Under the pieces are notes generated by a model. The model saw nothing but the letters and a program-made list of their open reading frames with translations. It was not told the DNA's origin and searched no databases. From assembly GCA_964458015.1 (NCBI GenBank), contig CAYWGR010000075.1, positions 1 through 25,246 on the forward strand: 25,246 bases of DNA, given 5' to 3'. A program made the translations under genes and the position numbers. How positions within the stretch are numbered: the first letter of the stretch is position 1; every line of letters starts with the position of its first letter. Below are positions 1 through 7,377 of the stretch, piece by piece. Origin of the DNA: CAYWGR01 sp964458015 (lineage in GTDB: Bacteria > Planctomycetota > Planctomycetia > Pirellulales > Thermoguttaceae).

Positions 1-47
1 GGGCCATCGCTGGGCTCGACCCGCCCTACTTTTTAGAACTACTGAAA

Positions 48-1430
48 TTACATGACCAACTCAACATCCTCCTCCGATGATGTCCGGTCCTTGTGATCCA
101 GCAGGGCATCTAGGATCATTTCCAACAATCGCATCGCCCCACGGTAACCAACCGTTGGGAAGTAGGAATGGCCAACGCGGTCGAGGATCGGAAAACCATG
201 ACGTACAAACGGAATATTCTCGTCTCTCGCAATATACTTGCCGTAAGTATTGCCAATCAGCAAATCGACCGGTTCGTTCTTGATCCATTGGTGCATGAGG
301 AACATATCTGCGCCGGAACCTTGGCGATATTGTGCTTCGGGAATGCGGCCGGCCAAGGCGGTCGCCATTCTCTTTTCGAATTGCTTGCCGGGCGTACCAG
401 TGACGATATACACCGGCCGCATATCGAGATCCGCGAGAAATTCGGTGAGCGACACTAATTGGTCGGGGTCGCCCCAAAGCGCTACCCGTTTGCCATGAAA
501 ATATTGGTGCATATCGGTAATCATATCGAGCAGCCGGCCTCGCTCGTAATTGATCGATGCCGGCACGGTCGTTCGGATTTGTCGGCGCAATGTGTTGACA
601 AATCGGTCGGTCGCTCTTAACCCGATGGGCAATTCCAATGATTCATACGGCACCTTGAACTTTGCATCAAGCTGTTTGGCTGCGGGTTCCGAGGCCGTCG
701 GGCCCAGCGAAACCGTCGCTATGCTGGACGATGTACGCGCCAGCCGCTCGACAGTCACGCCTCCCCGAGGATAGAATTGATGTTTGCCGGTCTGTGGCGC
801 ATCCAGCACGTCGGAGGTATCGGGAAACACAATGGCGTCGATACCAAGCTCGGCGGCCAACGACTTGATCTCGCGCATGTCGCTCGGTTCGACCCAGCCC
901 GGAATGATGTTGATCGTCTTCGCCCGATCCTTGATCGGCTCTGCGAAATAATCGACCATGCTTCTGACCATGTTGGAGAAGCCGGTCACGTGCGAGCCGA
1001 CATAGCTGGGTGTATTTGTATGGATAACGCGTTTTCCCTGTGGGATCTTTCCCTCATCGCGGGCCTTGGCGATGATTTGCGGAATGTCGTCGCCGATGGT
1101 TTCCGACAAGCATGTCGTATGCACGGCAATGATGTCTGGATTATAAAGCGTGAAGATCGTCGTGATGGCCTGCATCAGATTGGCTTGACCGCCAAATACG
1201 GAAGAGCCTTCCGTAAACGAACTGGTCGAGGCCATCACCGGATCTTTGTAATGCCGTGTGAGCGTGCTGCGGTGATAGGAGCAACAGCCTTGTGAACCGT
1301 GGCTGTGCGGCAAACAATTGTGGATTCCCAAGGCGGCGTACATGGCGCCGACCGGCTGACATGTTTTCGCCGGATTGATGGTCAGGGCTTCGCGTTCGGC
1401 CACTGCGGATGTTGTATGTCGTAGAAGCAT
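48..1430 (-). CDS. nifK: Nitrogenase MoFe protein beta chain NifK
   Basis: Beta subunit of the molybdenum-iron protein, which with NifD carries the P-cluster and reduces N2 with electrons from NifH, in the cytoplasm. The 460 residues show the three P-cluster cysteines in their usual settings: Cys24 (AKTCQPVGA), Cys49 (HGSQGC) and Cys107 (HTTCLSE), spaced as Cys70, Cys95 and Cys153 of Azotobacter NifK but shifted by 46. Ser141 in NTPSYVGSHVTG matches the beta Ser188 position. The protein thus lacks the N-terminal extension of proteobacterial NifK, as is usual for group II/III enzymes. An extra Cys50 follows Cys49. The ATG at 1430 has AAGGA 8 bases upstream; an earlier in-frame start is not supported. 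It follows nifD by 15 bases. Only 47 bases lie beyond the stop, so downstream nif genes cannot be judged. Confidence 0.97.
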   Translation of the reverse strand: MLLRHTTSAVAEREALTINPAKTCQPVGAMYAALGIHNCLPHSHGSQGCCSYHRSTLTRHYKDPVMASTSSFTEGSSVFGGQANLMQAITTIFTLYNPDIIAVHTTCLSETIGDDIPQIIAKARDEGKIPQGKRVIHTNTPSYVGSHVTGFSNMVRSMVDYFAEPIKDRAKTINIIPGWVEPSDMREIKSLAAELGIDAIVFPDTSDVLDAPQTGKHQFYPRGGVTVERLARTSSSIATVSLGPTASEPAAKQLDAKFKVPYESLELPIGLRATDRFVNTLRRQIRTTVPASINYERGRLLDMITDMHQYFHGKRVALWGDPDQLVSLTEFLADLDMRPVYIVTGTPGKQFEKRMATALAGRIPEAQYRQGSGADMFLMHQWIKNEPVDLLIGNTYGKYIARDENIPFVRHGFPILDRVGHSYFPTVGYRGAMRLLEMILDALLDHKDRTSSEEDVELVM

Positions 1431-1445
1431 GGACCAATTCCTTCA

Positions 1446-3080
1446 CTAGGGATGAACGTAGCTGGCTTCCAGCGTGGGACGATTTCCTTTTTCCCAAGGC
1501 GGCGTAATGAACGACCAGATGCGCGTGTTTACCAAACGGTCGATTTCACGGTAGAAGTTGATCGCACCTCGGAAACCGGCGTAAGGGCCGCCGTAGTCGT
1601 AGTTGTGCAGTTGCTTGCAGGGAATGCCGTTTTTCTGGATAACGAATTTCTCCTTGATCCCCGCGCAAAATACATCAGGTTTGTATATTTCAAGCAACCG
1701 CTCGGTTTCGTAGTGGCTGATGTCGTCGATGACCAGAGCCCCGTTCGTCATTTCCGCCATCATGCCTTCATAATCGTTGAACGTCATTCCGGCATCCTTT
1801 AGTCGTTGCATATCTTCCTCGCTTCGCCTGGGCCGATAACGTTCGGGGTCCGGCTCCACGTGCAATTCCTCGATATTGCGGCTGTCGGCGTCAACTTTAA
1901 TGCCCGGCAACACTCGTCGCCCCTCGTAATCATCGCGATGGGCGAATTCGTAACCCGCGGCAATCGTTTCCATGCCGATCTCGCGAAAAAGATCCTGGTA
2001 GTGATGGGCTCGACTACCGCCGACGAACAACATAGCCTTCTTGCCTTCGCAGCGAGAAAAAACCTCCTTGCGGACTTTTTCAACCTCAACCATTTCCTCG
2101 GTGATGACGCTTTCAATCTGATCGATCAAGGTCTTGTCTTCGAAGTACTGCGCGATTTTCCGCATGGATTTCGCCGTACCTCCGGCGCCGATGAAATTCA
2201 CCTTGAACCAGGGCACGCCGTATCGTTTTTCTATCATATCGGCGACATAATTGATCGACCGATGGCACATCACGCAGTTCAGGTCGGCCATGTGGGCATT
2301 CATAAATTGGCCCATTGTCGAATTACCGCTAAATGTGGCGACGAGATTGATCCCGCATCGCTCGAACAGATCTTCAAGCACGAAGGCATCGCCGCCGATG
2401 TTGTACTCACCCAGCAGGCCGACGTTGAACTTGCCCTTGGGTGGCGTATTGTCTAGGCCGATTACGTGCTTGAAAAGTCCGTTGTTGGCGATATGATGGC
2501 CGGCCGATTGGCTTACGCCGCGGTATCCTTCGCAACTGAAAGCAAACACATTGATGCCGAGCTTCTCCTTCATTTCCCGTGCCACGGCATGTACATCGTC
2601 GCCGATTAAGCCGACAGGACAAGTTGAGAAGATCGCGATGGCCTTGGGATGAAAGATATCGAACGCCTCTTGAACGGCGGTCCGTAATCTTTTTACCCCG
2701 CCGAATACGATATCCTCTTCCTTCATATCCGTCGAAAAGCAATAGGTCATGAAGTTGGCGTCTTCGGGCGTCGGCGGTTTTGTCTTATTGCGCCGCGTCA
2801 GCCACGAATAAAAAGCACAACCGATTGGGCCGTGCGTAAGATTGACCACATCGCGTGTTGGTCCCAAAACCACGCCTTTGCAGCCGGCATAGGTGCAACC
2901 GCGCTGGGAGATGATGCCGGGGATTGTGCGGCAATTCGCCGTAATTTCCGGGGCGGCGTTTTCCGAATCCTTATCATTGACAATGAATTGCGAGGCCCTT
3001 TTGCGGCCTACTTTGGCCGGATATGCCTTGAGGATGTCGGCCCTGGCTTCATCAGCGGATGTGGATATGGATGAATTCAT
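1446..3080 (-). CDS. nifD: Nitrogenase MoFe protein alpha chain NifD
   Basis: Alpha subunit of the MoFe protein, holding FeMo-cofactor and half of the P-cluster. With the start at 3080 (ATG, AAGGAG 7 bases upstream) it has 544 residues, and P-cluster ligands fall at Cys62 (QRGCTYAGC), Cys88 (HGPIGC) and Cys154 (FSTCPVG), the same numbers as in Azotobacter. Val70, Arg96, Gln191 and His195, which line the substrate site, are also present. Cofactor ligands are Cys272 (MCHRSINY) and His492 (KQLHNYDYGGPY). The distance between them is about 50 residues longer than in Azotobacter; the extra stretch (about 385-440, rich in charged residues) matches the insertion known from Clostridium-type NifD. There is no delta-subunit (anfG/vnfG) gene between nifD and nifK, so this is a Mo-type enzyme. 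It starts 25 bases after the nifI2 stop. Confidence 0.97.
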   Translation of the reverse strand: MNSSISTSADEARADILKAYPAKVGRKRASQFIVNDKDSENAAPEITANCRTIPGIISQRGCTYAGCKGVVLGPTRDVVNLTHGPIGCAFYSWLTRRNKTKPPTPEDANFMTYCFSTDMKEEDIVFGGVKRLRTAVQEAFDIFHPKAIAIFSTCPVGLIGDDVHAVAREMKEKLGINVFAFSCEGYRGVSQSAGHHIANNGLFKHVIGLDNTPPKGKFNVGLLGEYNIGGDAFVLEDLFERCGINLVATFSGNSTMGQFMNAHMADLNCVMCHRSINYVADMIEKRYGVPWFKVNFIGAGGTAKSMRKIAQYFEDKTLIDQIESVITEEMVEVEKVRKEVFSRCEGKKAMLFVGGSRAHHYQDLFREIGMETIAAGYEFAHRDDYEGRRVLPGIKVDADSRNIEELHVEPDPERYRPRRSEEDMQRLKDAGMTFNDYEGMMAEMTNGALVIDDISHYETERLLEIYKPDVFCAGIKEKFVIQKNGIPCKQLHNYDYGGPYAGFRGAINFYREIDRLVNTRIWSFITPPWEKGNRPTLEASYVHP

Positions 3081-3105
3081 TCGTGTTCTCCTTCGACGGC
3101 ATTCC

Positions 3106-3492
3106 TCATTCGTTGGTCTCATCCACGGCTACGTCATCGCATTCGGCCGTGCGGATGCGAATCGCCTCGCGCACCGGCATGACGAATATCTTCCCGTCGC
3201 CTGGATGGGATGTGTGATTCACAGTGATGATCGCATTGACCACGCGGGGAACGATATTGTCGGGCACAACGACGAACAGCATTCGCTTGGGCACCAGCTT
3301 GGGGCCGGGGCCCAGTTGGCTGATAGCCTCTTCATGCCCCTCTTCGGCGCCCCTGAGCAGAGTATAATCGACCTTCCCCTTGCCTCGCCCCACAACTTTG
3401 CGAGCGGTGAATGATCCGATTCCCGCATCCGCCAAGGCTTGCTTGGTCTCGTTCATCTTGTTCATGCGTATGACGGCCAGAACTTCTTTCAC
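3106..3492 (-). CDS. nifI2: PII-family nitrogenase regulator NifI2
   Basis: A GlnB/PII-like protein of 128 residues that, with NifI1, inhibits nitrogenase directly when ammonium is plentiful (shown in Methanococcus maripaludis; the role here is by homology). The PII fold is visible from MKEVLAVIRMNK through GDGKIFVMPV near residues 98-107. The T-loop (about 36-68) is long and lacks the uridylylated tyrosine setting of GlnB, as expected for NifI2. The start is a GTG at 3492, with GAGGAG 8 bases upstream. The gene sits between nifI1 and nifD, the normal place for NifI genes and not for glnB/glnK, which usually neighbour amtB or glnA. An acidic tail (ECDDVAVDETNE) closes the protein. Confidence 0.93.
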   Translation of the reverse strand: MKEVLAVIRMNKMNETKQALADAGIGSFTARKVVGRGKGKVDYTLLRGAEEGHEEAISQLGPGPKLVPKRMLFVVVPDNIVPRVVNAIITVNHTSHPGDGKIFVMPVREAIRIRTAECDDVAVDETNE

Positions 3493-3530
3493 GGTGATCG
3501 CTCCTCTTTCTCCGTATACTTAATTGCGTT

Positions 3531-3902
3531 TCAAACGGTGACATTGGCGGGTTCAGGCATTGGCACGGTCGATTCCTCCACGTCCATGCGTCCGGAGCTG
3601 ATGGTGTAGACCTCGTCCACCGGCGCAATGAATATCTTGCCGTCGCCGAAAGCGCCTTTGCTGCCCGAACGTGCCGACTGCATGATGATCTTCACGACAT
3701 AGTCTTTGTCGCTTTCACGAATAACCGTGAAAATCATTTCCTTGGGCAGTTCATCGTAGGTGACTTCGCCGATTTTCATGCCGCGTTGCTTGCCGCGGCC
3801 GTAAACGTCCATTTTCGTTACTGCCGGAAAGCCGGCCTCCATCAGTGCCGCCAACACGTCATCTGTTTTTTCAGGGCGGATAATTGCTCGCACCATAATC
3901 AT
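3531..3902 (-). CDS. nifI1: PII-family nitrogenase regulator NifI1
   Basis: The partner of NifI2, 123 residues, starting MIMVRAIIRPEK. In the known system NifI1 and NifI2 form a complex that senses 2-oxoglutarate and ATP and binds NifDK to stop N2 fixation after ammonium addition. The sequence keeps the PII ends (AIIRPEK; GDGKIFIAPVDEVY near 87-100) and has the NifI1-type T-loop at about 36-55 (GRGKQRGMKIGEVTYDELPK). The reading frame is open far upstream into nifH, but the ATG at 3902, with AAGGA 8 bases before it, begins exactly where PII homology begins. It follows nifH by 53 bases and precedes nifI2 by 38. A tail of about 15 residues beyond the PII core is Pro/Val-rich. Confidence 0.93.
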   Translation of the reverse strand: MIMVRAIIRPEKTDDVLAALMEAGFPAVTKMDVYGRGKQRGMKIGEVTYDELPKEMIFTVIRESDKDYVVKIIMQSARSGSKGAFGDGKIFIAPVDEVYTISSGRMDVEESTVPMPEPANVTV

Positions 3903-3955
3903 TGCGATGTTCCTTGATTGTTTTGACTTATTGATGTAGTTGAGAAAGATACTTG

Positions 3956-4783
3956 CTATACTCCGACCAAGCCGAAATCCATCAACAGCGACTCCAGCTC
4001 GGGAATGGTCAACGGCTTGGGAACCACAAACAATTCGTTGTTGTCGATCGCCCGAGCCAACTTGCGATACTCCTCGGCCTGGGGGCAAGTCGGATCCCAT
4101 TCGATCACGGTCTTTTTGTTGATTTCGGCTCGTTGCACGTCATTATCGCGCGGCAGGAAGTGAATCATTTGCGTGCCGATTCGATTGGCCAGTTCCTCGA
4201 TCATTTCCCGCTCGTTGTCTACTTTGCGACTATTGCAGATTAAGCCGCCTAAACGCACGCCGCCTGCCTCGGCATACTTCAGGATGCCTTTGCAGATGTT
4301 GTTGGCGGCATACATGGCCATCATTTCGCCGGAACAGACAATGTAGATTTCCTGGGCCTTGCCTTCGCGAATCGGCATTGCGAACCCGCCGCATACAACG
4401 TCGCCTAGCACGTCGTAGAATACATAATCCGTTTTTGTGCTTTCATCATACGCACCGAGCTGTTCCAGCAAATTGATCGACGTGATAATGCCTCGACCGG
4501 CACACCCGACCCCGGGTTCAGGACCGCCCGATTCCGTACAGCGGCAATTACCGAAGCCGTCGCGGCAGATATCTTCCAGGTCCACGTCCTCGCCTTCCTC
4601 TCGGAGCGTATCGAGAACGGTCTTTTGAGCAAGGCCGCCAAGCAACAATCGGGTGGAGTCGGCCTTGGGATCGCAACCGACGACCATCACCTTACGGCCC
4701 ATTTCCGCCAAAGCAGCAACGGTGTTTTGCGTGGTTGTCGACTTGCCGATGCCGCCCTTGCCATAAATTGCGATCTTTTTCAT
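3956..4783 (-). CDS. nifH: Nitrogenase iron protein NifH
   Basis: Dinitrogenase reductase, the ATP-driven electron donor to NifDK; a homodimer bridged by one 4Fe-4S cluster. The 275 residues start MKKIAIYGKGGIGKS, with the P-loop at 8-15. The cluster ligands are Cys94 (GVGCAGRG) and Cys131 (DVVCGGFAMPIRE); Arg97 is the site that DraT modifies in some diazotrophs. I place the start at the ATG of 4783; an in-frame TTG five codons earlier is possible but would add residues the family lacks. GAGG lies close before the ATG and GGAG further away. The gene is first in the nifH-I1-I2-D-K run. A sigma-54 type promoter lies about 100 bases upstream. Confidence 0.98.
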   Translation of the reverse strand: MKKIAIYGKGGIGKSTTTQNTVAALAEMGRKVMVVGCDPKADSTRLLLGGLAQKTVLDTLREEGEDVDLEDICRDGFGNCRCTESGGPEPGVGCAGRGIITSINLLEQLGAYDESTKTDYVFYDVLGDVVCGGFAMPIREGKAQEIYIVCSGEMMAMYAANNICKGILKYAEAGGVRLGGLICNSRKVDNEREMIEELANRIGTQMIHFLPRDNDVQRAEINKKTVIEWDPTCPQAEEYRKLARAIDNNELFVVPKPLTIPELESLLMDFGLVGV

Positions 4784-5258
4784 GCCTCGATACTCCAAGT
4801 CTCAGGTAAAAAACGTTTACAGTTCCAGCCAACAGGTTGCCGCACGAAACAATTGCATTCGCCCGGCACATGTTGCCAAGGCTTAATGCAGATGCCGTGC
4901 CGCGTCGAATAAAAAAATCTGAAAGACCTGAAAACGCATCAAAATGCTGGGAAGACGCATCAATAGCAGTTCCCCATCAACATGGCGCAACAAAGGGGCA
5001 AGAACAAAATTGTCGTTTTTTATGCAACGAAGTCCTTAGAGCCATGAAAAGCAGACGTACAAGATGTTGACAGCCAGAGAGTTAGATGATGAGCGACAAT
5101 AATGTCACTCCGGCACGACGAAAGAACCGCAATTGTAACATCGCGAGATACCAACCCTGGCATGACAAGCAGAAGCCAGTATCGACAGGACCGTCGATGA
5201 TGCGGCCTATCGTTGTTGCATATTTGCGGCAACGCCCATTGTGAAATAGAACCGCAAA
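4784..5258. other. nifA-nifH intergenic region
   Basis: This 475-base, rather AT-rich spacer holds the nifH leader and the sigma-54 promoter at 4887-4902. I see no convincing coding region in it. I searched for the NifA upstream activator pattern TGT-N10-ACA and found no exact copy; the nearest is TGT-N10-GCA at 5011-5026, about 110 bases upstream of the promoter. An imperfect dyad CGTTG...CAACG (5211-5234) lies just past the nifA stop but has no T-run and does not look like a good terminator. Confidence 0.6.
4887..4902 (-). promoter_or_regulatory. Sigma-54 (-24/-12) promoter of nifH
   Basis: On the minus strand this reads CGGCACGGCATCTGCA, against the consensus TGGCACN5TTGCA. The invariant GG and GC doublets are exactly 10 bases apart and the GGCAC block is intact. 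Transcription would start near 4875, giving a leader of about 90 bases before nifH. The NifA-type activator encoded upstream fits this promoter class. Confidence 0.65.
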
Positions 5259-6881
5259 CTATTTGCGTTTCTTAAACTCTCGCGGATCATCCATGCCAAG
5301 GTTCTTAAGCTTATAACGCACCATGCGCGGAGTGATGCCGAGTTGACGGGCTACGGCGGCAATGTTGCCTTCGCAGGTTTTCATGGCATCGATCAGCATG
5401 TCTTTTTCTAGCACTTTAATGCGCGTTCTGAACTGCCCCGGATCGTCCGCGTCCGTTGGTTCCGGCAACTGAAGCGTAGGTGGCAAATTGTGGCCGTGGA
5501 TCACGCCGTCGCTGCTCAACAACACTGCATATTCAATGCAGTTTTCTAGTTCCCGCACATTGCCCGGCCAATGGTAGGCGAACATCATGTTGATGGCCGG
5601 AGTGCTGATGCGTCGCACTTCCTTCCCCATTTTCTGGGAGTATTTAGCTACAAAATGGTCGGCCAGCAAAAGGATGTCATCTTTTCGTTCCCGTAGCGGA
5701 GGTAGAAAGATTGGGAATACGTTAATTCGATAATAGAGGTCGCGACGAAATTGCCCCGAGTCGCCCAACGATTCCAAATCTTGGTTCGTGGCCGCGATTA
5801 TACGCACATCCGTTTTGACGGTTTTGTTGCTTCCGACGCGCTCGAACTCGCGTTCTTGCAGCACGCGGAGCAATTTGACTTGCGTTGCCGGTGAAAAGTC
5901 GCCGATTTCGTCGAGAAATAACGTTCCGCCGCGAGCTTCTTCCATGCGTCCTTCGCGTGCAAACAGCGCACCGGTGAATGCCCCCTTTTCATGGCCAAAA
6001 AGCTCGCTTTCCAACAATCCTTCGCTCAATGCGGCGCAATTGACTTTGATTAACGATTTTTGCGAACGTGGACTACTGTAATGAATTGCCGAGGCGATTA
6101 ATTCTTTGCCCGTTCCCGATTCTCCGCGTATCAACACCGTGGTGTCGCTTGCAGCAACTTGATGGACTTTCACGTACACATCACGCATGATATTCGAGTT
6201 GCCGATGACATTTTCGGGCCGAAACTGCTCCTGCAATGCGCTGCGAAGTCGCAGATTTTCAGCTTCAAGCTGCTGGCGATGAAGAGCTTCGATGCGACGA
6301 GACTTGACATCGTAAGCGATCATGCTCGCCACGATCTGCAAAACTCGGGCATTTTCGTAAAGCTGTCGATTCTCCAATACTGGAAGATCGACGGATAACG
6401 TGCCCACGACTTCGCTGCCTAATGTAATAGGAACGCACAAAAAGCTTCCATCATCTTCGACGATGGTTCTACGTTTGTGAATGCGGTTGGTAAATCGGGG
6501 CTCTTGCGAGATGCGAGGGATAATCGCAGGCTTTCCGGTCTGCACTACGTTTCCGACAATCCCCTCTCCACGGCGATACCGTAACCCCTTTTGATCGGTG
6601 CAAGAGACGTCCCGTGCCGCTTCAATAAATAGTTCATTGCCATCTGAAGACAAGAGCATGATCGTTCCGCGGATCATGCCAAGTTTCTTTTCGAGTTCGT
6701 CGAGCACGGCCGTTAGCATTTGCCGTTGGCCAGACTGTGTCGCTAGTAACTGGCCGACGCTGGCAAGTACTTCTAAATCTCGGTCGACCTGTTCCGTGTA
6801 TTTCGGAATACACGGAGAAATATTCTCTGGCCAATTCATATCCATTGAATCTTCGATATCGTCTTTTGATAGTAACGACAT
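5259..6881 (-). CDS. nifA: NifA-type sigma-54-dependent activator
   Basis: Enhancer-binding protein expected to activate the nif operon with sigma-54 RNA polymerase. Domains in order over 540 residues: a GAF sensor domain (about 35-195), a Q-linker, the AAA+ domain with Walker A GESGTGKE (253-260), the sigma-54 contact loop GAFTGA (300-305) and Walker B LFLDEIGD (321-328), and a Fis-type helix-turn-helix near the C-terminus (GNIAAVARQLGITPRMVRYKL). The region around the AAA+ domain (FRPENVIGNS) is typical of NifA. The cysteine set between AAA+ and HTH that marks oxygen-sensitive rhizobial NifA is missing: only the ENCIEYA cysteine is there. The start is uncertain: the ATG at 6881 has no clear ribosome site, and ATGs at 6845 or 6839 are alternatives. 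It lies directly upstream of nifH on the same strand. Confidence 0.9.
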   Translation of the reverse strand: MSLLSKDDIEDSMDMNWPENISPCIPKYTEQVDRDLEVLASVGQLLATQSGQRQMLTAVLDELEKKLGMIRGTIMLLSSDGNELFIEAARDVSCTDQKGLRYRRGEGIVGNVVQTGKPAIIPRISQEPRFTNRIHKRRTIVEDDGSFLCVPITLGSEVVGTLSVDLPVLENRQLYENARVLQIVASMIAYDVKSRRIEALHRQQLEAENLRLRSALQEQFRPENVIGNSNIMRDVYVKVHQVAASDTTVLIRGESGTGKELIASAIHYSSPRSQKSLIKVNCAALSEGLLESELFGHEKGAFTGALFAREGRMEEARGGTLFLDEIGDFSPATQVKLLRVLQEREFERVGSNKTVKTDVRIIAATNQDLESLGDSGQFRRDLYYRINVFPIFLPPLRERKDDILLLADHFVAKYSQKMGKEVRRISTPAINMMFAYHWPGNVRELENCIEYAVLLSSDGVIHGHNLPPTLQLPEPTDADDPGQFRTRIKVLEKDMLIDAMKTCEGNIAAVARQLGITPRMVRYKLKNLGMDDPREFKKRK

Positions 6882-7004
6882 TGGAGCAATGGAACGAAAT
6901 AGGGAATATGGCTACTGTATATGCACACAAATGCAGCAGTGGATGCGCAATGCCCAAGCAAAACGCCCCGTCTTTCAACACTGTGCTGCTGTTTTTATTG
7001 ATAA

Positions 7005-7020
7005 CGCAAATCCCAGGCCA
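7005..7020 (-). promoter_or_regulatory. Possible sigma-54 promoter of nifA
   Basis: The minus strand reads TGGCCTGGGATTTGCG. TGGC and TTGC of the -24/-12 consensus are both present, with GG and GC 10 bases apart. It lies about 125 bases before the nifA start, so nifA may itself be activated by an enhancer-binding protein, possibly NifA. No TGT-N10-ACA site is visible upstream. A single match of this length could be chance. Confidence 0.5.
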
Positions 7021-7138
7021 TATTATTCGGGATTTCAAAACCACGTTTTGTCTGCCTGCCGGTTTGACTATGGAACCGCCGGTTGAAAAGCGTTATATGG
7101 GGCAGACTCCCCGGAAGTCCGACGGGATTCGCCAGATG

Positions 7139-7348
7139 TTACTCAAACGCTTCGGTCCGACACGCTGGCCCGCCATTTTGCGTAGAATTCAAGCCGGGCC
7201 TTCGCTCCGCTTGACCACGCCCTACCGAAAACTGATCGGCCCTGGGTACAACCTGGGATTTTGATTCCTGAGCCACAAACGGAGAAACTGCCATCAACAG
7301 GGGAAGTGTCACGGTAAAGCCAAAATATAATAGCACTACAGTCTTCAT
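7139..7348 (-). CDS. Small secreted protein, unknown function
   Basis: I do not recognise a family. The 69-residue product starts MKTVVLLYFGFTVTLPLLMAV, a short positive start plus a hydrophobic core that looks like a signal peptide, with a possible cleavage near SPFVAQ. The mature part of about 40 residues is polar and basic with one Cys. The ATG at 7348 has a GGGGGA stretch 6 bases upstream; an ATG two codons earlier would give MDMKTV. It lies 29 bases after the stop of the Asp-box lipoprotein gene and reads in the same direction, so it may be the last gene of that unit. It could be a chance frame; the signal peptide and ribosome site are the only support. Confidence 0.45.
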   Translation of the reverse strand: MKTVVLLYFGFTVTLPLLMAVSPFVAQESKSQVVPRADQFSVGRGQAERRPGLNSTQNGGPACRTEAFE

Positions 7349-7377
7349 ATCCATCCCCCATTTTCCTGCATCGCGTT

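Noticed and set aside
1446..3080. Alternative vanadium or iron-only nitrogenase
   Set aside because: No delta-subunit gene between nifD and nifK, and the cofactor and P-cluster surroundings fit NifD.
3531..3902. NifI1 (and NifI2) as ordinary GlnB/GlnK
   Set aside because: The T-loops lack the uridylylation tyrosine setting and the genes stand between nifH and nifD, which defines NifI proteins.
5020..5232. Small minus-strand frame of 70 codons in the nifA-nifH spacer
   Set aside because: No ribosome site, no recognisable sequence features, and the spacer has the base composition of a regulatory region.
5211..5234. Terminator after nifA (CGTTG...CAACG dyad)
   Set aside because: On the transcribed strand the stem contains two mismatches and no T-run follows.
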